Positions 25,683 through 33,951 of a DNA stretch of 54,091 nt are shown here, in pieces. Position 1 is the first letter of the stretch, and every line of letters begins with the position of its first letter. The notes below the pieces were generated by a model. That model searched no databases. It saw only the letters and a program-made list of their open reading frames with translations, and had not been told where the DNA came from. The translations under genes were made by a program, and so were the position numbers. Source of the DNA: Aeromonas tecta (GTDB taxonomy: Bacteria; Pseudomonadota; Gammaproteobacteria; Enterobacterales; Aeromonadaceae); contig NZ_CDCA01000021.1 in NCBI RefSeq assembly GCF_000820185.1, positions 1 to 54,091 on the forward strand, in the 5' to 3' direction.

Positions 25683-26273
25683 CTAGATCCAGATCATCAG
25701 CACGCAGGCCGCCGTGGCGATCCCCATGCCGAGGTTAAAACGACGCCAGCCCTGGGCTGTACGGATGAGGCGGCGTACCTGGGCACCGAACAACACCCAG
25801 AAGGCACCGGTGTAGAGGCCGGTAATAAAGAAGGTGCCGAGCACCCAGCTCGCGGACGGCCAGTAGGCATCCCCCGCCAGGGTGAAACCGCTGATGGCGG
25901 AGAGCGCCATCATCCAGGCCTTGGGGTTGAGCAGTTGCAACATGGCGCCCTGATGGGCCGGGATAAGCGGCCGGCTGCCCTCTGCCGGGCCGCTGGCGGT
26001 GGCGACCTTCCAGGCCAACCAGAGCAGGTAGGCAGAGCCCAGGATCTTGAGCCCCTCGTGCAGCAGCGGCAGCTTCTCGAACACCACCCCGAGCCCCAGC
26101 GCCATGGCCAGGATCATCAGATTGATGCCGCCCACCACCCCCACCAGCAGCGGCAGGGAGCGGCGAAAACCCTGGGCCGCCCCGGCGCTGGTGAGCAGCA
26201 TGTTGTTGGGCCCGGGCGTACCGCAGGTGATCAGGGCAAAGCCCGCCAGGGGGAGCAACCAGTTCAGATCCAT
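25683..26273 (-). CDS. LysE/RhtB family amino-acid exporter 1
   Basis: A 196-residue inner-membrane exporter with about six transmembrane segments. The LysE hallmark GFALITCGTPGPNNMLLTSAGA is at residues 11-32, and the family's LLNPKAWMMALSAISGF is in the middle. The ATG at 26273 follows GAGGTTGAG. It sits 102 bases downstream of a paralogous exporter on the same strand, so the pair arose by duplication. The divergent MocR regulator probably controls both. The exported amino acid is not evident. Confidence 0.88.
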   Translation of the reverse strand: MDLNWLLPLAGFALITCGTPGPNNMLLTSAGAAQGFRRSLPLLVGVVGGINLMILAMALGLGVVFEKLPLLHEGLKILGSAYLLWLAWKVATASGPAEGSRPLIPAHQGAMLQLLNPKAWMMALSAISGFTLAGDAYWPSASWVLGTFFITGLYTGAFWVLFGAQVRRLIRTAQGWRRFNLGMGIATAACVLMIWI

Positions 26274-26375
26274 CTCAACCTCAAAATGTGACAGCAAGCC
26301 TTCTAATATGCAGAGCCGAGCCCTTGACGACAAGCTCGCCAATGCATTTTCTTCGCATAAAAAATCAAACAGGCC

Positions 26376-26975
26376 TCAATACCAGAGCATCACCACACAC
26401 AGGGCCGTCAACACGCCAAGGCTGCCATTGAGGCGACGCCAACCCTGCTCAGAGCTGATCCAATTGCCCAGCTGATTGCCAAACAATACCCAGACAAAGC
26501 AGGTCGGCAATGCCACCACCACGAACATGATCATGACGGCAATCTGGCTCGGCCAGTAGTTGATCCCTTCCTGACTGAACAGGCTGATGGCGGAGATCCC
26601 CATCATCCAAGCCTTGGGATTGAGGAACTGGAAGCCGAGGCCCTCCAGCATGGTCAGTGGTCGGCCGCGGCTGGCGGGATCACCGGGGGCACCGGCGATC
26701 GCCACCCGCCATGCCAGCCACAGCAGATAGAGGCTGCCGAAGATCTGCAGACCCAGCCGCAGCAGGGGGAAGCGCTCGAACAAAGGGTGCAGCCCCAGCG
26801 CCAGGACAATCTGCAGCACCGGCTGACCCAAGGCGACCCCGAGCAGATGAGGGAAGGTGCGGCGCACGCCGAAGTTCGCGCCGGACGCGGTCAGCATCAG
26901 GTTGTTGGGCCCCGGAGTACCACAGGTAAGTACGGCGAAGCCAAACAGGGTGGCATACCATTCGATAGTCATCAT
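26376..26975 (-). CDS. LysE/RhtB family amino-acid exporter 2
   Basis: A 199-residue paralogue of the neighbouring exporter, with the same landmarks (GFAVLTCGTPGPNNLMLTAS, FLNPKAWMMGISAISLF) and six predicted membrane segments. AAGGAGACAAG lies before the ATG at 26975; the next codon is also ATG. It starts 114 bases from the divergent MocR gene. The shared spacer has a long palindrome just 15 bases from this start, which suggests direct control by MocR. Confidence 0.9.
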   Translation of the reverse strand: MMTIEWYATLFGFAVLTCGTPGPNNLMLTASGANFGVRRTFPHLLGVALGQPVLQIVLALGLHPLFERFPLLRLGLQIFGSLYLLWLAWRVAIAGAPGDPASRGRPLTMLEGLGFQFLNPKAWMMGISAISLFSQEGINYWPSQIAVMIMFVVVALPTCFVWVLFGNQLGNWISSEQGWRRLNGSLGVLTALCVVMLWY

Positions 26976-26989
26976 CTTGTCTCCTTGAT

Positions 26990-27017
26990 GGTCACATTGT
27001 ATCGATACAACGTGACC
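26990..27017. promoter_or_regulatory. 28-base palindrome, probable MocR operator
   Basis: Arms GGTCAC and GTGACC flank the 14-base core TTGTATCGATACAA; the whole has one mismatched base pair (A/C). It overlaps the leader of the second LysE gene and lies 73 bases before the MocR gene, the expected place for an operator controlling both. Confidence 0.75.
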
Positions 27018-27080
27018 TTTATCATTGTTTCGTGGCTGACATTTACGCTATATTGAGACAATTCTGCGATCAATGGATTT

Positions 27081-27097
27081 ATTGTCACCATGACAAT
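27081..27097. promoter_or_regulatory. Palindrome over the MocR start codon
   Basis: ATTGTCACCATGACAAT is a perfect 7-base-arm dyad with a CCA centre, and its ATG is the start codon of the MocR gene. It shares the GTCAC element with the larger palindrome, so it may be a second, autoregulatory site. No separate Shine-Dalgarno is visible. Confidence 0.5.
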
Positions 27098-28463
27098 CTG
27101 GACACCCCACCTCGATGCATTCGAGGGCCCTATCTACCTGAAACTGGTCAAGGCCATCGAGCAAGCCATCCACGATGGCACCCTGGCCCCCGAGACCCGG
27201 CTGCCGACCCACAGAGCCCTCGCGGACAAGCTTGGGGTGACGGTCGGCACCATCACCCGCGCCTATTCCGAAGCCGAGCGGCGCGGTCTGCTGGCGGCCA
27301 GGGTGGGCCATGGCACCTGGGTCAGGGCGGCGGTGGATCCGGTGGATGAGTGGGTGATCCGCAACGAGGACAATCAGCGCATCGAGTTGTGGCAGAACCT
27401 GCCGATCCCGCTGGACAGGGCCTCCATCATCAAGCCCATGCTGATGGAGCTGGCGGACGGGGATCTCAATGCCCTGCTCGGCTATGACAAGGAGGCGGGC
27501 CGCCCCTGGCAGCGCCAGCTGTTCGTCGACTGGCTCACCAGCCTGGGGGTCAACAGCCGGGAGGAGCACCTGCTGTTCAGCCACGGCGCCCAGCACGGCA
27601 TCATGCTCTCCCTGCTGGCCACCGGCTGCGTGGGGGAGACAATCTTGTGCGAGGGGCTCAGCTACCCCGGCATGCTGGGCAATGCCCGTCAGCTGAAGAA
27701 TCAGGTGGTGGGCCTGCCGCTCGACGAGGAGGGGATGATACCGGCGGCGCTGGATGCGGCCTGCCGTCAGCGCCGGGCCAAGCTGCTCTACCTGACCCCC
27801 ACCCTGCAAAACCCCACCACCGCCGTGATGAGCCCGGCGCGGCGGGAAGCCATAGTCGCCATCGCCCGTCGCCACGATCTGCTGATCATCGAGGACGACG
27901 TGAATGGCCTGCTGCCCGAGACCACGCTCCCGCCCCTGGTCAACCTGGCGCCGGAGCGAGTCATCTACCTCGGCAGCCTGGCCAAGATAGCCTGCGGCGG
28001 CCTGCGGGTCGGCTTCGTGCTGACCCCGCCCCAGCTGCGCAACGCCTTCGCCCAGGCTATGCGGCTGTCGAGCTGGATGGTGAGCCCGCTGCTGATCGAG
28101 CTGGCCTGCAAGCTGGTGAGCCAGCACCAGATCATGCCGCTTATCGAGCAACAGAGACGGATCCTGGCGCGCCGGGGCGAGCTGCTGCGCCACCTGTTGC
28201 CGGGGGCGCGCTGGCATCCGGGATCCATGCACGCCTGGCTGCCCCTGCCCGAGCCCTGGCGCAGTCAGGAGTTCGTCGAGGCCGCCAATGCCCTTGATGT
28301 CGGGGTTGCCAGCGGCGAGCACTTCGCTGCCGGCCAGTTTGCCGCGCCCCAGGGCATTCGCCTGAGCCTGAGTCAGCCGGCCACCGATGCCCGGGTCGCC
28401 GAGGGGCTGGAGCGCCTCGCCGGTCTGCTGCGCAGCGCACCGCCCACCAATCCCCTGCTATAG
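27090..28463 (+). CDS. MocR-type GntR/aminotransferase-like regulator
   Basis: A 457-residue fusion of a GntR winged helix (residues 10-75; LPTHRALADKLGVTVGTITR and AERRGLLAARVGHGTWV) and a fold-type-I aminotransferase-like domain (residues 110-450). The PLP-binding Lys is in YLGSLAKIACGGLRVGF, and IIEDDVNGLL carries the conserved Asp. MocR proteins use PLP adducts of amino acids as signals. The divergent LysE exporters fit an amino-acid efflux switch. The start at 27090 lies inside a palindrome and lacks a clear ribosome-binding site. Confidence 0.93.
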   Translation: MTIWTPHLDAFEGPIYLKLVKAIEQAIHDGTLAPETRLPTHRALADKLGVTVGTITRAYSEAERRGLLAARVGHGTWVRAAVDPVDEWVIRNEDNQRIELWQNLPIPLDRASIIKPMLMELADGDLNALLGYDKEAGRPWQRQLFVDWLTSLGVNSREEHLLFSHGAQHGIMLSLLATGCVGETILCEGLSYPGMLGNARQLKNQVVGLPLDEEGMIPAALDAACRQRRAKLLYLTPTLQNPTTAVMSPARREAIVAIARRHDLLIIEDDVNGLLPETTLPPLVNLAPERVIYLGSLAKIACGGLRVGFVLTPPQLRNAFAQAMRLSSWMVSPLLIELACKLVSQHQIMPLIEQQRRILARRGELLRHLLPGARWHPGSMHAWLPLPEPWRSQEFVEAANALDVGVASGEHFAAGQFAAPQGIRLSLSQPATDARVAEGLERLAGLLRSAPPTNPLL

Positions 28464-28493
28464 TCAGTGGCCGCCCGCCCCCAAGGAAAATCC

Positions 28494-28961
28494 ATGTTGT
28501 CATCCCGTGCCCCGCTGTTGCTGATGACCCTGTTGCTGGGGGGCTGCGCCGCCCCCGCCCATCAGCAGCAACTTGGCCAGGCCCTGAATGGTCTGGAGGG
28601 GGAACTGGAGCGTCTGGAGGAAGAACTCGCGGCCATGAACGGGCTGCACTACCAGAAGGCCATCGATGCCCCCGCGTCCCTGCGCCGCTACCTCAAGACG
28701 CCCGCCCCCACGGCGGAGGGATTGGTGCCCGAACAGATCCAGCTGCAGGATGGCCCCTTGCTGCGCTATCGCTATCAGCTACCGGCGGGAATGAAGGCGC
28801 TACCCACCGACAACCCCTGCCTGCGCTACGAGTTCGAGCTGCGCCACCTCGGTCGGCTCGGCCAGCTCGATCTGCACTGGCAGGGCAACGGCCATCAGGG
28901 CCAGCGCCTCATTCAGCAATCTGACTGCCCCTTCTCCGCCAAGGGCCCAGGCCTGCAATAA
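28494..28961 (+). CDS. Small lipoprotein of unknown function
   Basis: A 155-residue predicted lipoprotein. The signal peptide MLSSRAPLLLMTLLLGGC ends in a lipobox LLGGC at residue 18. A short coiled coil follows (ALNGLEGELERLEEELAAMN), and then a mixed domain with two Cys (NPCLRYEFELRHLG, QSDCPFS) that could form a disulfide. No residue suggests an enzyme. AAGGAAAATCC precedes the ATG. It lies 30 bases after the MocR gene and may be read through from it, though a functional link is unlikely. Confidence 0.75.
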   Translation: MLSSRAPLLLMTLLLGGCAAPAHQQQLGQALNGLEGELERLEEELAAMNGLHYQKAIDAPASLRRYLKTPAPTAEGLVPEQIQLQDGPLLRYRYQLPAGMKALPTDNPCLRYEFELRHLGRLGQLDLHWQGNGHQGQRLIQQSDCPFSAKGPGLQ

Positions 28962-28985
28962 GCCGCGCCAGATGCCCAGATATAC

Positions 28986-29018
28986 AAAGAGGGGTTGGCC
29001 ACTGGCCAACCCCTCTTT
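28986..29018 (+). terminator. Bidirectional terminator
   Basis: A 16-bp stem AAAGAGGGGTTGGCCA / TGGCCAACCCCTCTTT with a very small loop, followed by CTTTAT. It closes the lipoprotein gene and the convergent NSS transporter gene. Confidence 0.9.
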
Positions 29019-29037
29019 CTTTATGCTCTTCCTCGGA

Positions 29038-30351
29038 TCAGATGATGCCTCGCACCAGGATGCCGGTGATCAGCAGCGGTGCCACCAATCGCCAGCACCA
29101 GAGCAGGCAGAACCGCCATACCGGCGACAGGTCGGCGGGCAGTATGGTCTCCCCCAGTCGCCATCCCAGCAGCAGGGTCAGCACCAGACCGAACAGCGGC
29201 ATCATCAGGTTGGAGGTGAGATAGTCCAGCAGATCGAAAATCGTCTTGCCAAACAGGGTCAGCTCGCTCCAGGGGCCGAACGACAGGCTGACCGGGATGC
29301 CGGAGGCCATGATCAGCAGGGTCAGCACCCGACAGGCGCCGCGCCTGGACCAGCCCCACTCCTCTGTGGTGAAGCGCACCAGGTGCTCGAGCATGGAGAT
29401 GGAGGAGGAGAGCGCCGCCACCAGCAGCAACAGGAAGAACACCACCCCCAGCCCCTGGCCGAACGGCAGGTGGCTGAACACGGCGGGCATGGTCATAAAG
29501 GTGAGGCCTGGCCCGGCAGTCGGGTCGATACCGGTGGAGGCCAGCGCCGGGAAGATCATCAGCCCCGCCAGCACCGAGATGAGGCTCGCCAGGGTTACCA
29601 CCCAGACGCCGGATTTCAGCACCCCGTCGCTATTAGGCAGATAGGCGCCATAGGTGGTGTGTACCCCAAGGCCGATGGAGAGGGAGAAGAAGGCCAGCCC
29701 CAGCGCGTCCAGCACGCTCTGGCCGGTCAGCATGGAGAAGTCCGGCAGCAACAGTTGGCGCACCCCGGCCATGGAGCCCGGCATGGAGAGCCCCACTCCC
29801 ACCAGCAGCAACATCATGACAAACAGGGCCGGCATCATCCAGCGAAGCGCCCGCTCCACCCCCTTCTGGATGCCCCCCTGCACGAACCACCAGGTGAGAC
29901 CCGCGAACACCAGATGGGTCAGCACGGGCCACCAGGGATCGCTGACATAGCCGTTGAACAGGGCGGTCAGCGCCGAGCCCTCGCTCAGGTTCAGCTTGCC
30001 CATCACCGCCAGCGCCGCATACCCCACGGTCCAGCCCCCCACCACGCTGTAGAAGCTGTAGATGAAGAAGCCACACAGGATCCCCATGTAACCCATCCAG
30101 CGCCAGTTCGGCCCCACCAGCGATTTAAAGGCGCCGAGCACCCCGCGCTGACTGCGGCTGCCAAGCAGGGTCTCCCCCACCAGCACCGCCACCCCCAGGG
30201 TGAAGCTAAACAGCAGGAACACCAGCAGGAAGGCGCCACCGCCGTTGGTGGCAGTCACATAGGGAAACTTCCAGATGGCACCGAGACCGATGGCGGTGCC
30301 GGCCGCCGCCAACACATGCCCAAGACGGGAAGACCACTGAACCTGGCTCAT
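29038..30351 (-). CDS. NSS (SNF) family sodium-dependent transporter 1
   Basis: A 437-residue sodium symporter of the neurotransmitter:sodium symporter family, which takes up an amino acid or amine. The signature WSSRLGHVLAAAGTAIGLGA, with IWKFPYVTATNGGGAF, is the first broken membrane helix with the Na+/substrate site. About 11 membrane segments follow, as in bacterial members that lack the twelfth helix. The ATG at 30351 follows CGGAGGTTGT. The neighbour upstream is a paralogue of identical length, about 70% identical by eye over the first half. Confidence 0.92.
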   Translation of the reverse strand: MSQVQWSSRLGHVLAAAGTAIGLGAIWKFPYVTATNGGGAFLLVFLLFSFTLGVAVLVGETLLGSRSQRGVLGAFKSLVGPNWRWMGYMGILCGFFIYSFYSVVGGWTVGYAALAVMGKLNLSEGSALTALFNGYVSDPWWPVLTHLVFAGLTWWFVQGGIQKGVERALRWMMPALFVMMLLLVGVGLSMPGSMAGVRQLLLPDFSMLTGQSVLDALGLAFFSLSIGLGVHTTYGAYLPNSDGVLKSGVWVVTLASLISVLAGLMIFPALASTGIDPTAGPGLTFMTMPAVFSHLPFGQGLGVVFFLLLLVAALSSSISMLEHLVRFTTEEWGWSRRGACRVLTLLIMASGIPVSLSFGPWSELTLFGKTIFDLLDYLTSNLMMPLFGLVLTLLLGWRLGETILPADLSPVWRFCLLWCWRLVAPLLITGILVRGII

Positions 30352-30405
30352 ACAACCTCCGGGTAAGACAACATCGAATCGAGACTCCTGACCATGACGG
30401 GAAAT

Positions 30406-30430
30406 AAAAAAGGCCGCCTCTGGCGACCTT
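30406..30430 (-). terminator. Hairpin with T run upstream of NSS 1
   Basis: On the - strand AAGGTCGCC / GGCGGCCTT (one mismatch) is followed by six T residues. It lies 55 bases upstream of the NSS 1 start, so it may act as a leader attenuator or as a late stop for NSS 2 transcripts. Confidence 0.6.
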
Positions 30431-30752
30431 TGCAATGAACATTCAGACAAACTGCGCGTGCAAGGTCACCTCTCTTGCGAGCTAAAAAATCGACCAAAGG
30501 AGGCGATGAAAGGTGGCATGAAGCGGATAACCTGCACGGCAAAAAGGAGCAATAGCCTAAACCACGGCAAGAGAAGTTGACAGTTAATAGTCCACTTCAG
30601 CCCATAGAACAGCGACATGGCGGCATCGACAATTCAAACTGCAATATTAAATATCGAAATATGATTATTTTTTAGCATTTTAGATTGCGTCAATGCCGCC
30701 AACGAGCAGGCCTCGGCGATAGATTGGAAACCGTATTCTGATGTCAAAGCAA

Positions 30753-30779
30753 GGCGGGCGAGCCAGGGGCCCGCCCGCC
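30753..30779 (-). terminator. Hairpin after NSS 2
   Basis: GCGGGCG / CGCCCGC arms lie just past the stop of the second NSS gene. The following - strand sequence has only a weak T stretch, so termination may be partial. Confidence 0.5.
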
Positions 30780-30783
30780 GGCA

Positions 30784-32097
30784 TCACAGCAGGCCCCGCA
30801 CCAGGATGCCGCCGATGAGCAGGGGCGCCAGCCAGCGCCAGCAGCCCATCACCAATTGGCGCCAGTGGGGAGCCAGCCCTTCGGGCAGCGCCTTGCGGCC
30901 GAGCTTCCAGCCGAGCAGCAGGGTGAGGGCCAGGCCGAACATCGGCATCAGCAGGTTGGAGGTGACAAAATCCAGCAGCTCGAAGATGTTCTTGCCAAAC
31001 AGGGTGATGCTCGCCCAGGGGCCGAACGACAGGCTGACCGGGATCCCCCCCGCCATCACCACCGCAGTGATGAGGCTACAGGAGGCGCGCCGCGACCAGC
31101 CGAAACTCTCGCACAGGAAACATTGCAGATGCTCCAGCAAGGAGATGGAAGAAGAGAGCGCCGCCACCACCAGCAAGGCGAAGAATACCACCGCCAGCCC
31201 CTGGCCGAACGGCAACTGCTGGAACACCGCCGGCATGGTCATAAAGGTGAGGCCGGGGCCCGAGGCGGGATCGATGCCGGTCGCCGCCAGCACCGGGAAG
31301 ATCATCAGCCCCGCCAGCACCGCGATGAGGCTCGCCAGCAGCACCACCCAGAGGCTGGAGCGACCGACTCCCTCACTGCTCGGCAGATAGGCGCCATAGG
31401 TGGTGTGAATGCCAAGGCCGATGGAGAGGGAGAAGAAGGCCAGCCCCAGGGCGTCCAGCACCCCGGACATGCCGAGCTTGCTGAAGTCCGGCATCAGGAA
31501 GTGGCGTACCCCGGCCATGGCGTTGGGCAGGGTCAGGCCGAAGGCCACCAGCAGCAGGATCATGATGAACAGGGCCGGCATCATCCAGCGCAGGGTGCGC
31601 TCCACCCCTTTTTGCACCCCGCCCTGCACGAACCACCAGGTGAGGGCCGCGAACAGCAGGTGAGTCAGCACGGGCCAGAGCGGATCGCCGACGTAGTCGT
31701 TGAAGCGGGCGGTGAGAGCTGCGCCGTCACCGTGGCGCAGCTCACCCGCCAGCGCCATGCCGGTGTAGCCCAGGGTCCAGCCACCGACCACGCTGTAGAA
31801 GCAGAAGATCAGCAGGCTGCAGAGCAGCCCCATGGCGCCGACCCAGCGCCACCGCTTGCCCATCAACTCGCTAAAAGCCCCAACCACCCCGCGCCGGGTC
31901 AGGCTACCGAGCAGAGTCTCCCCCATCAGCACCGCCACCCCCAGGGTGAAGCTGAACAGCAGGAACACCAGCAGGAAGGCGCCACCACCGTTGGCGGCGG
32001 TGACATAGGGGAACTTCCAGATGGCACCGAGACCGACCGCGGAACCCGCGGCGGCCAGGATGTAACCGAGCCGGGATGACCATTGGGACTGCTTCAT
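30784..32097 (-). CDS. NSS (SNF) family sodium-dependent transporter 2
   Basis: A 437-residue paralogue of the next NSS transporter in tandem, with the same signature (WSSRLGYILAAAGSAVGLGA, IWKFPYVTAANGGGAF) and the same length. The most variable stretch is the loop after helix 3 (LAGELRHGDGAALTARFNDY against the neighbour's VMGKLNLSEGSALTALFNGY). The ATG at 32097 follows TTGGAGTTCTC. Tandem duplication with later change suggests two substrates or two expression regimes. Confidence 0.92.
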   Translation of the reverse strand: MKQSQWSSRLGYILAAAGSAVGLGAIWKFPYVTAANGGGAFLLVFLLFSFTLGVAVLMGETLLGSLTRRGVVGAFSELMGKRWRWVGAMGLLCSLLIFCFYSVVGGWTLGYTGMALAGELRHGDGAALTARFNDYVGDPLWPVLTHLLFAALTWWFVQGGVQKGVERTLRWMMPALFIMILLLVAFGLTLPNAMAGVRHFLMPDFSKLGMSGVLDALGLAFFSLSIGLGIHTTYGAYLPSSEGVGRSSLWVVLLASLIAVLAGLMIFPVLAATGIDPASGPGLTFMTMPAVFQQLPFGQGLAVVFFALLVVAALSSSISLLEHLQCFLCESFGWSRRASCSLITAVVMAGGIPVSLSFGPWASITLFGKNIFELLDFVTSNLLMPMFGLALTLLLGWKLGRKALPEGLAPHWRQLVMGCWRWLAPLLIGGILVRGLL

Positions 32098-32256
32098 GAG
32101 AACTCCAATCGAGGGGCCCACCCAGAGGGGCCAAGAATGGTGCTCAGACTACGCCTGACCCCGTGCAATCACTCGTCGTATCTCTGGCTTAAAACCGACT
32201 TATTAGCAGCAATGACTAACAATATTCGGTTTATCACCCATTCATGCCACAAAACA

Positions 32257-32284
32257 AAAACCGGAGCATTTTTGCTCCGGTTTT
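32257..32284 (-). terminator. Terminator of the 2OG-Fe(II) oxygenase gene
   Basis: A 12-bp stem AAAACCGGAGCA / TGCTCCGGTTTT with a TTTT loop lies 25 bases beyond the stop codon. Confidence 0.9.
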
Positions 32285-32309
32285 GCATCGACGGGGAAGA
32301 TCCCGGGGA

Positions 32310-33149
32310 CTAGATAACCCCCAGCTCCCGCAGCCGCTCCATCAGGTAGCTGTGGGCGGTGTGACGCTCCGAGAGCACCACGTCCGGCCGCGGGTGCAGG
32401 AACAGCGGCAGGGAGATGCGGGACTTGCTGACACTGCCACCGGTCGGGTTGATGACGCGATGGGTGGTGGAGGGATAGTAGCCATGGGAGGCCTCCTGCA
32501 GCATGTCACCTATGTTGATGATCAGGGTGCCAAAGTCGCAGGGCACGTCCATCCACTCGCCGTCGGAACCCTTCACCTGCAGACCCGGCTCGTTGGCGGC
32601 GGGCAAGATGGTGAGCAGGTTGATGTCTTCGTGGGCTGCGGCGCGGATGGCGCCTGGCGCTTCGGTGCCGTCGAACGGCGGATAGTGCAGCACCCGCAGC
32701 AGGGTCTTCTGGCTCTCTTCAATCATGGAGGAGAGCGAGCAGCTGTAGTGGGCGGCGATGTCCTTCGGGGTGTATTGCTCCACCCAGCCGAGCAGCTCGG
32801 CGGCCAGGTTGTTGGCCAAGGCATAGTACTCCATCGCCTGGGCCCTCAGCTCTTCCGGCATCTGACCCCAGGGGTAGAGGTGGAAGTACTCCTTGATGTC
32901 CTTCTGGGTGTTGCCCTTGGCCACCTCGGAGACCGACGGCGGGAAGTAGCCGTCCTGGGTCTCGCGGTTGAACAGGAAGTCCTGCTTCTGCTCGCTCATG
33001 AAGAAGCGATACCAGTTGTCATAGATGGACTGCACCAGCTCCTTGGGGATGGGATGGTGGGTCAGTACCCCGAAGCCGGTGGTACGCAGGGATTCGGTGA
33101 AGCGCTCGGCCGCATCGGGCGAGCGGTAATCCACGGTCAGAACTTTCAT
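32310..33149 (-). CDS. 2-oxoglutarate/Fe(II) oxygenase, isopenicillin N synthase-like
   Basis: A 279-residue non-haem iron oxygenase of the isopenicillin N synthase-like group. The facial triad is visible: HED in IRAAAHEDINLLTILPA (HxD) and the distal His in YYPSTTHRVINPTGG. The 2-oxoglutarate-binding Arg with its Ser partner is KSRISLPLFLHP. The N-terminal DIOX_N part is residues 1-120. The substrate is unknown; chromosomal bacterial members often act on small acids or amino-acid derivatives. No good Shine-Dalgarno lies before the ATG at 33149. It stands alone between terminators. Confidence 0.88.
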   Translation of the reverse strand: MKVLTVDYRSPDAAERFTESLRTTGFGVLTHHPIPKELVQSIYDNWYRFFMSEQKQDFLFNRETQDGYFPPSVSEVAKGNTQKDIKEYFHLYPWGQMPEELRAQAMEYYALANNLAAELLGWVEQYTPKDIAAHYSCSLSSMIEESQKTLLRVLHYPPFDGTEAPGAIRAAAHEDINLLTILPAANEPGLQVKGSDGEWMDVPCDFGTLIINIGDMLQEASHGYYPSTTHRVINPTGGSVSKSRISLPLFLHPRPDVVLSERHTAHSYLMERLRELGVI

Positions 33150-33344
33150 TATTTTTGTTACGTGCCAGTTAAAAGTAGGCGCAGTTTACCCTGCCTCCTC
33201 CGGCAAGAAAAGGTTGCCGGAGACAAGGTTATAAGGGTTTGAAAATACTGATAAAAACATCATATCTATCGGGCTGGCGCCAAGGCTTGTCCTGCTGGGG
33301 CTTCCTCACTAGAATGCCTGCACTTTCACATTAGGAGCCGTTCC

Positions 33345-33908
33345 ATGTTCCCAAGGATGCTGTTGCTGACCCTGCCCCTGCTGCTCGCCGGTTGCAGTTC
33401 GCTGTCCGAAGAGGAGTGCCGCGCCATGAGTTGGTACAACCAGGGCTATGAGGATGGCACCCAAGGCAAGACCCGGACGGCCAGCAGCGGCTACAGCAAG
33501 ACCTGTGGCGAATATGGCCTCAAGGTGGACGAGGCGGAGTGGCAGCGGGGTTACGCCAAGGGGCTTGAGCTCTACTGCATTCCCGAGCTCGCCTACAGCA
33601 AGGGACGGGAGGGGAACGAGTACCTGGGAGTCTGCCCCAATGACACCACCTTTCTCACCCAGTTCGATCGCGGTCGCAAGGAGTTCCTGCTGGCCGAGCG
33701 CCTCGGCGAGTTACAGCAGGAGCTGGAGCGCACCGAGCGGGACATCTACCAGCTGGATCAGCAGATCCGAAGCGAAAACGACAGCAAGCAGCGGGACTAC
33801 TACCGCGCCCAGCGTGACAGGGCCGTGCGCCACTACGAAGGCGTGCGCCGGGAGTACAACCGTATTCGCTTCCCGGATCGGGTGATCCAGTTCTCCTTCG
33901 GCGACTGA
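33345..33908 (+). CDS. DUF2799 lipoprotein
   Basis: A 187-residue outer-membrane-type lipoprotein of the DUF2799 family. The lipobox is LLAGC at residue 17, followed by SSLSEEECRAMSWYNQGYED, a repeated W/G-x-x-D-x-x-G pattern (EAEWQRGYAKGLELYC) and four Cys after the lipid-anchored one. The C-terminal third (about 120-175) is a long charged helix likely to form a coiled coil. The function is unknown. TTAGGAGCCGTTCC precedes the ATG. It is a single gene facing the ybhA-like gene. Confidence 0.88.
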   Translation: MFPRMLLLTLPLLLAGCSSLSEEECRAMSWYNQGYEDGTQGKTRTASSGYSKTCGEYGLKVDEAEWQRGYAKGLELYCIPELAYSKGREGNEYLGVCPNDTTFLTQFDRGRKEFLLAERLGELQQELERTERDIYQLDQQIRSENDSKQRDYYRAQRDRAVRHYEGVRREYNRIRFPDRVIQFSFGD

Positions 33909-33921
33909 TCTTCTGACTTGA

Positions 33922-33943
33922 AGCCCTGCCGCCCGGCAGGGCT
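33922..33943. terminator. Hairpin between convergent genes
   Basis: A 10-bp stem AGCCCTGCCG / CGGCAGGGCT in the 43-base gap between the DUF2799 gene and the ybhA-like gene. No T run on either strand, so termination may depend on other factors. Confidence 0.55.
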
Positions 33944-33951
33944 GCTCGCTC

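Larger units (their letters stand above)
30352..30783. other. Spacer between the two NSS genes
   Basis: This 432-base spacer has a hairpin with T run at 30406-30430 and another at 30753-30779, both oriented to end the second NSS gene's transcript. Between them lies AT-rich sequence (30640-30690) that probably contains the promoter of the first NSS gene. I see no gene, and no tail or head copy of either transporter. Confidence 0.5.

Noticed and set aside
30440..30750. Small RNA gene between the NSS genes
   Set aside because: Only hairpins explained as terminators and AT-rich promoter-like sequence are visible; no conserved RNA fold is recognised.
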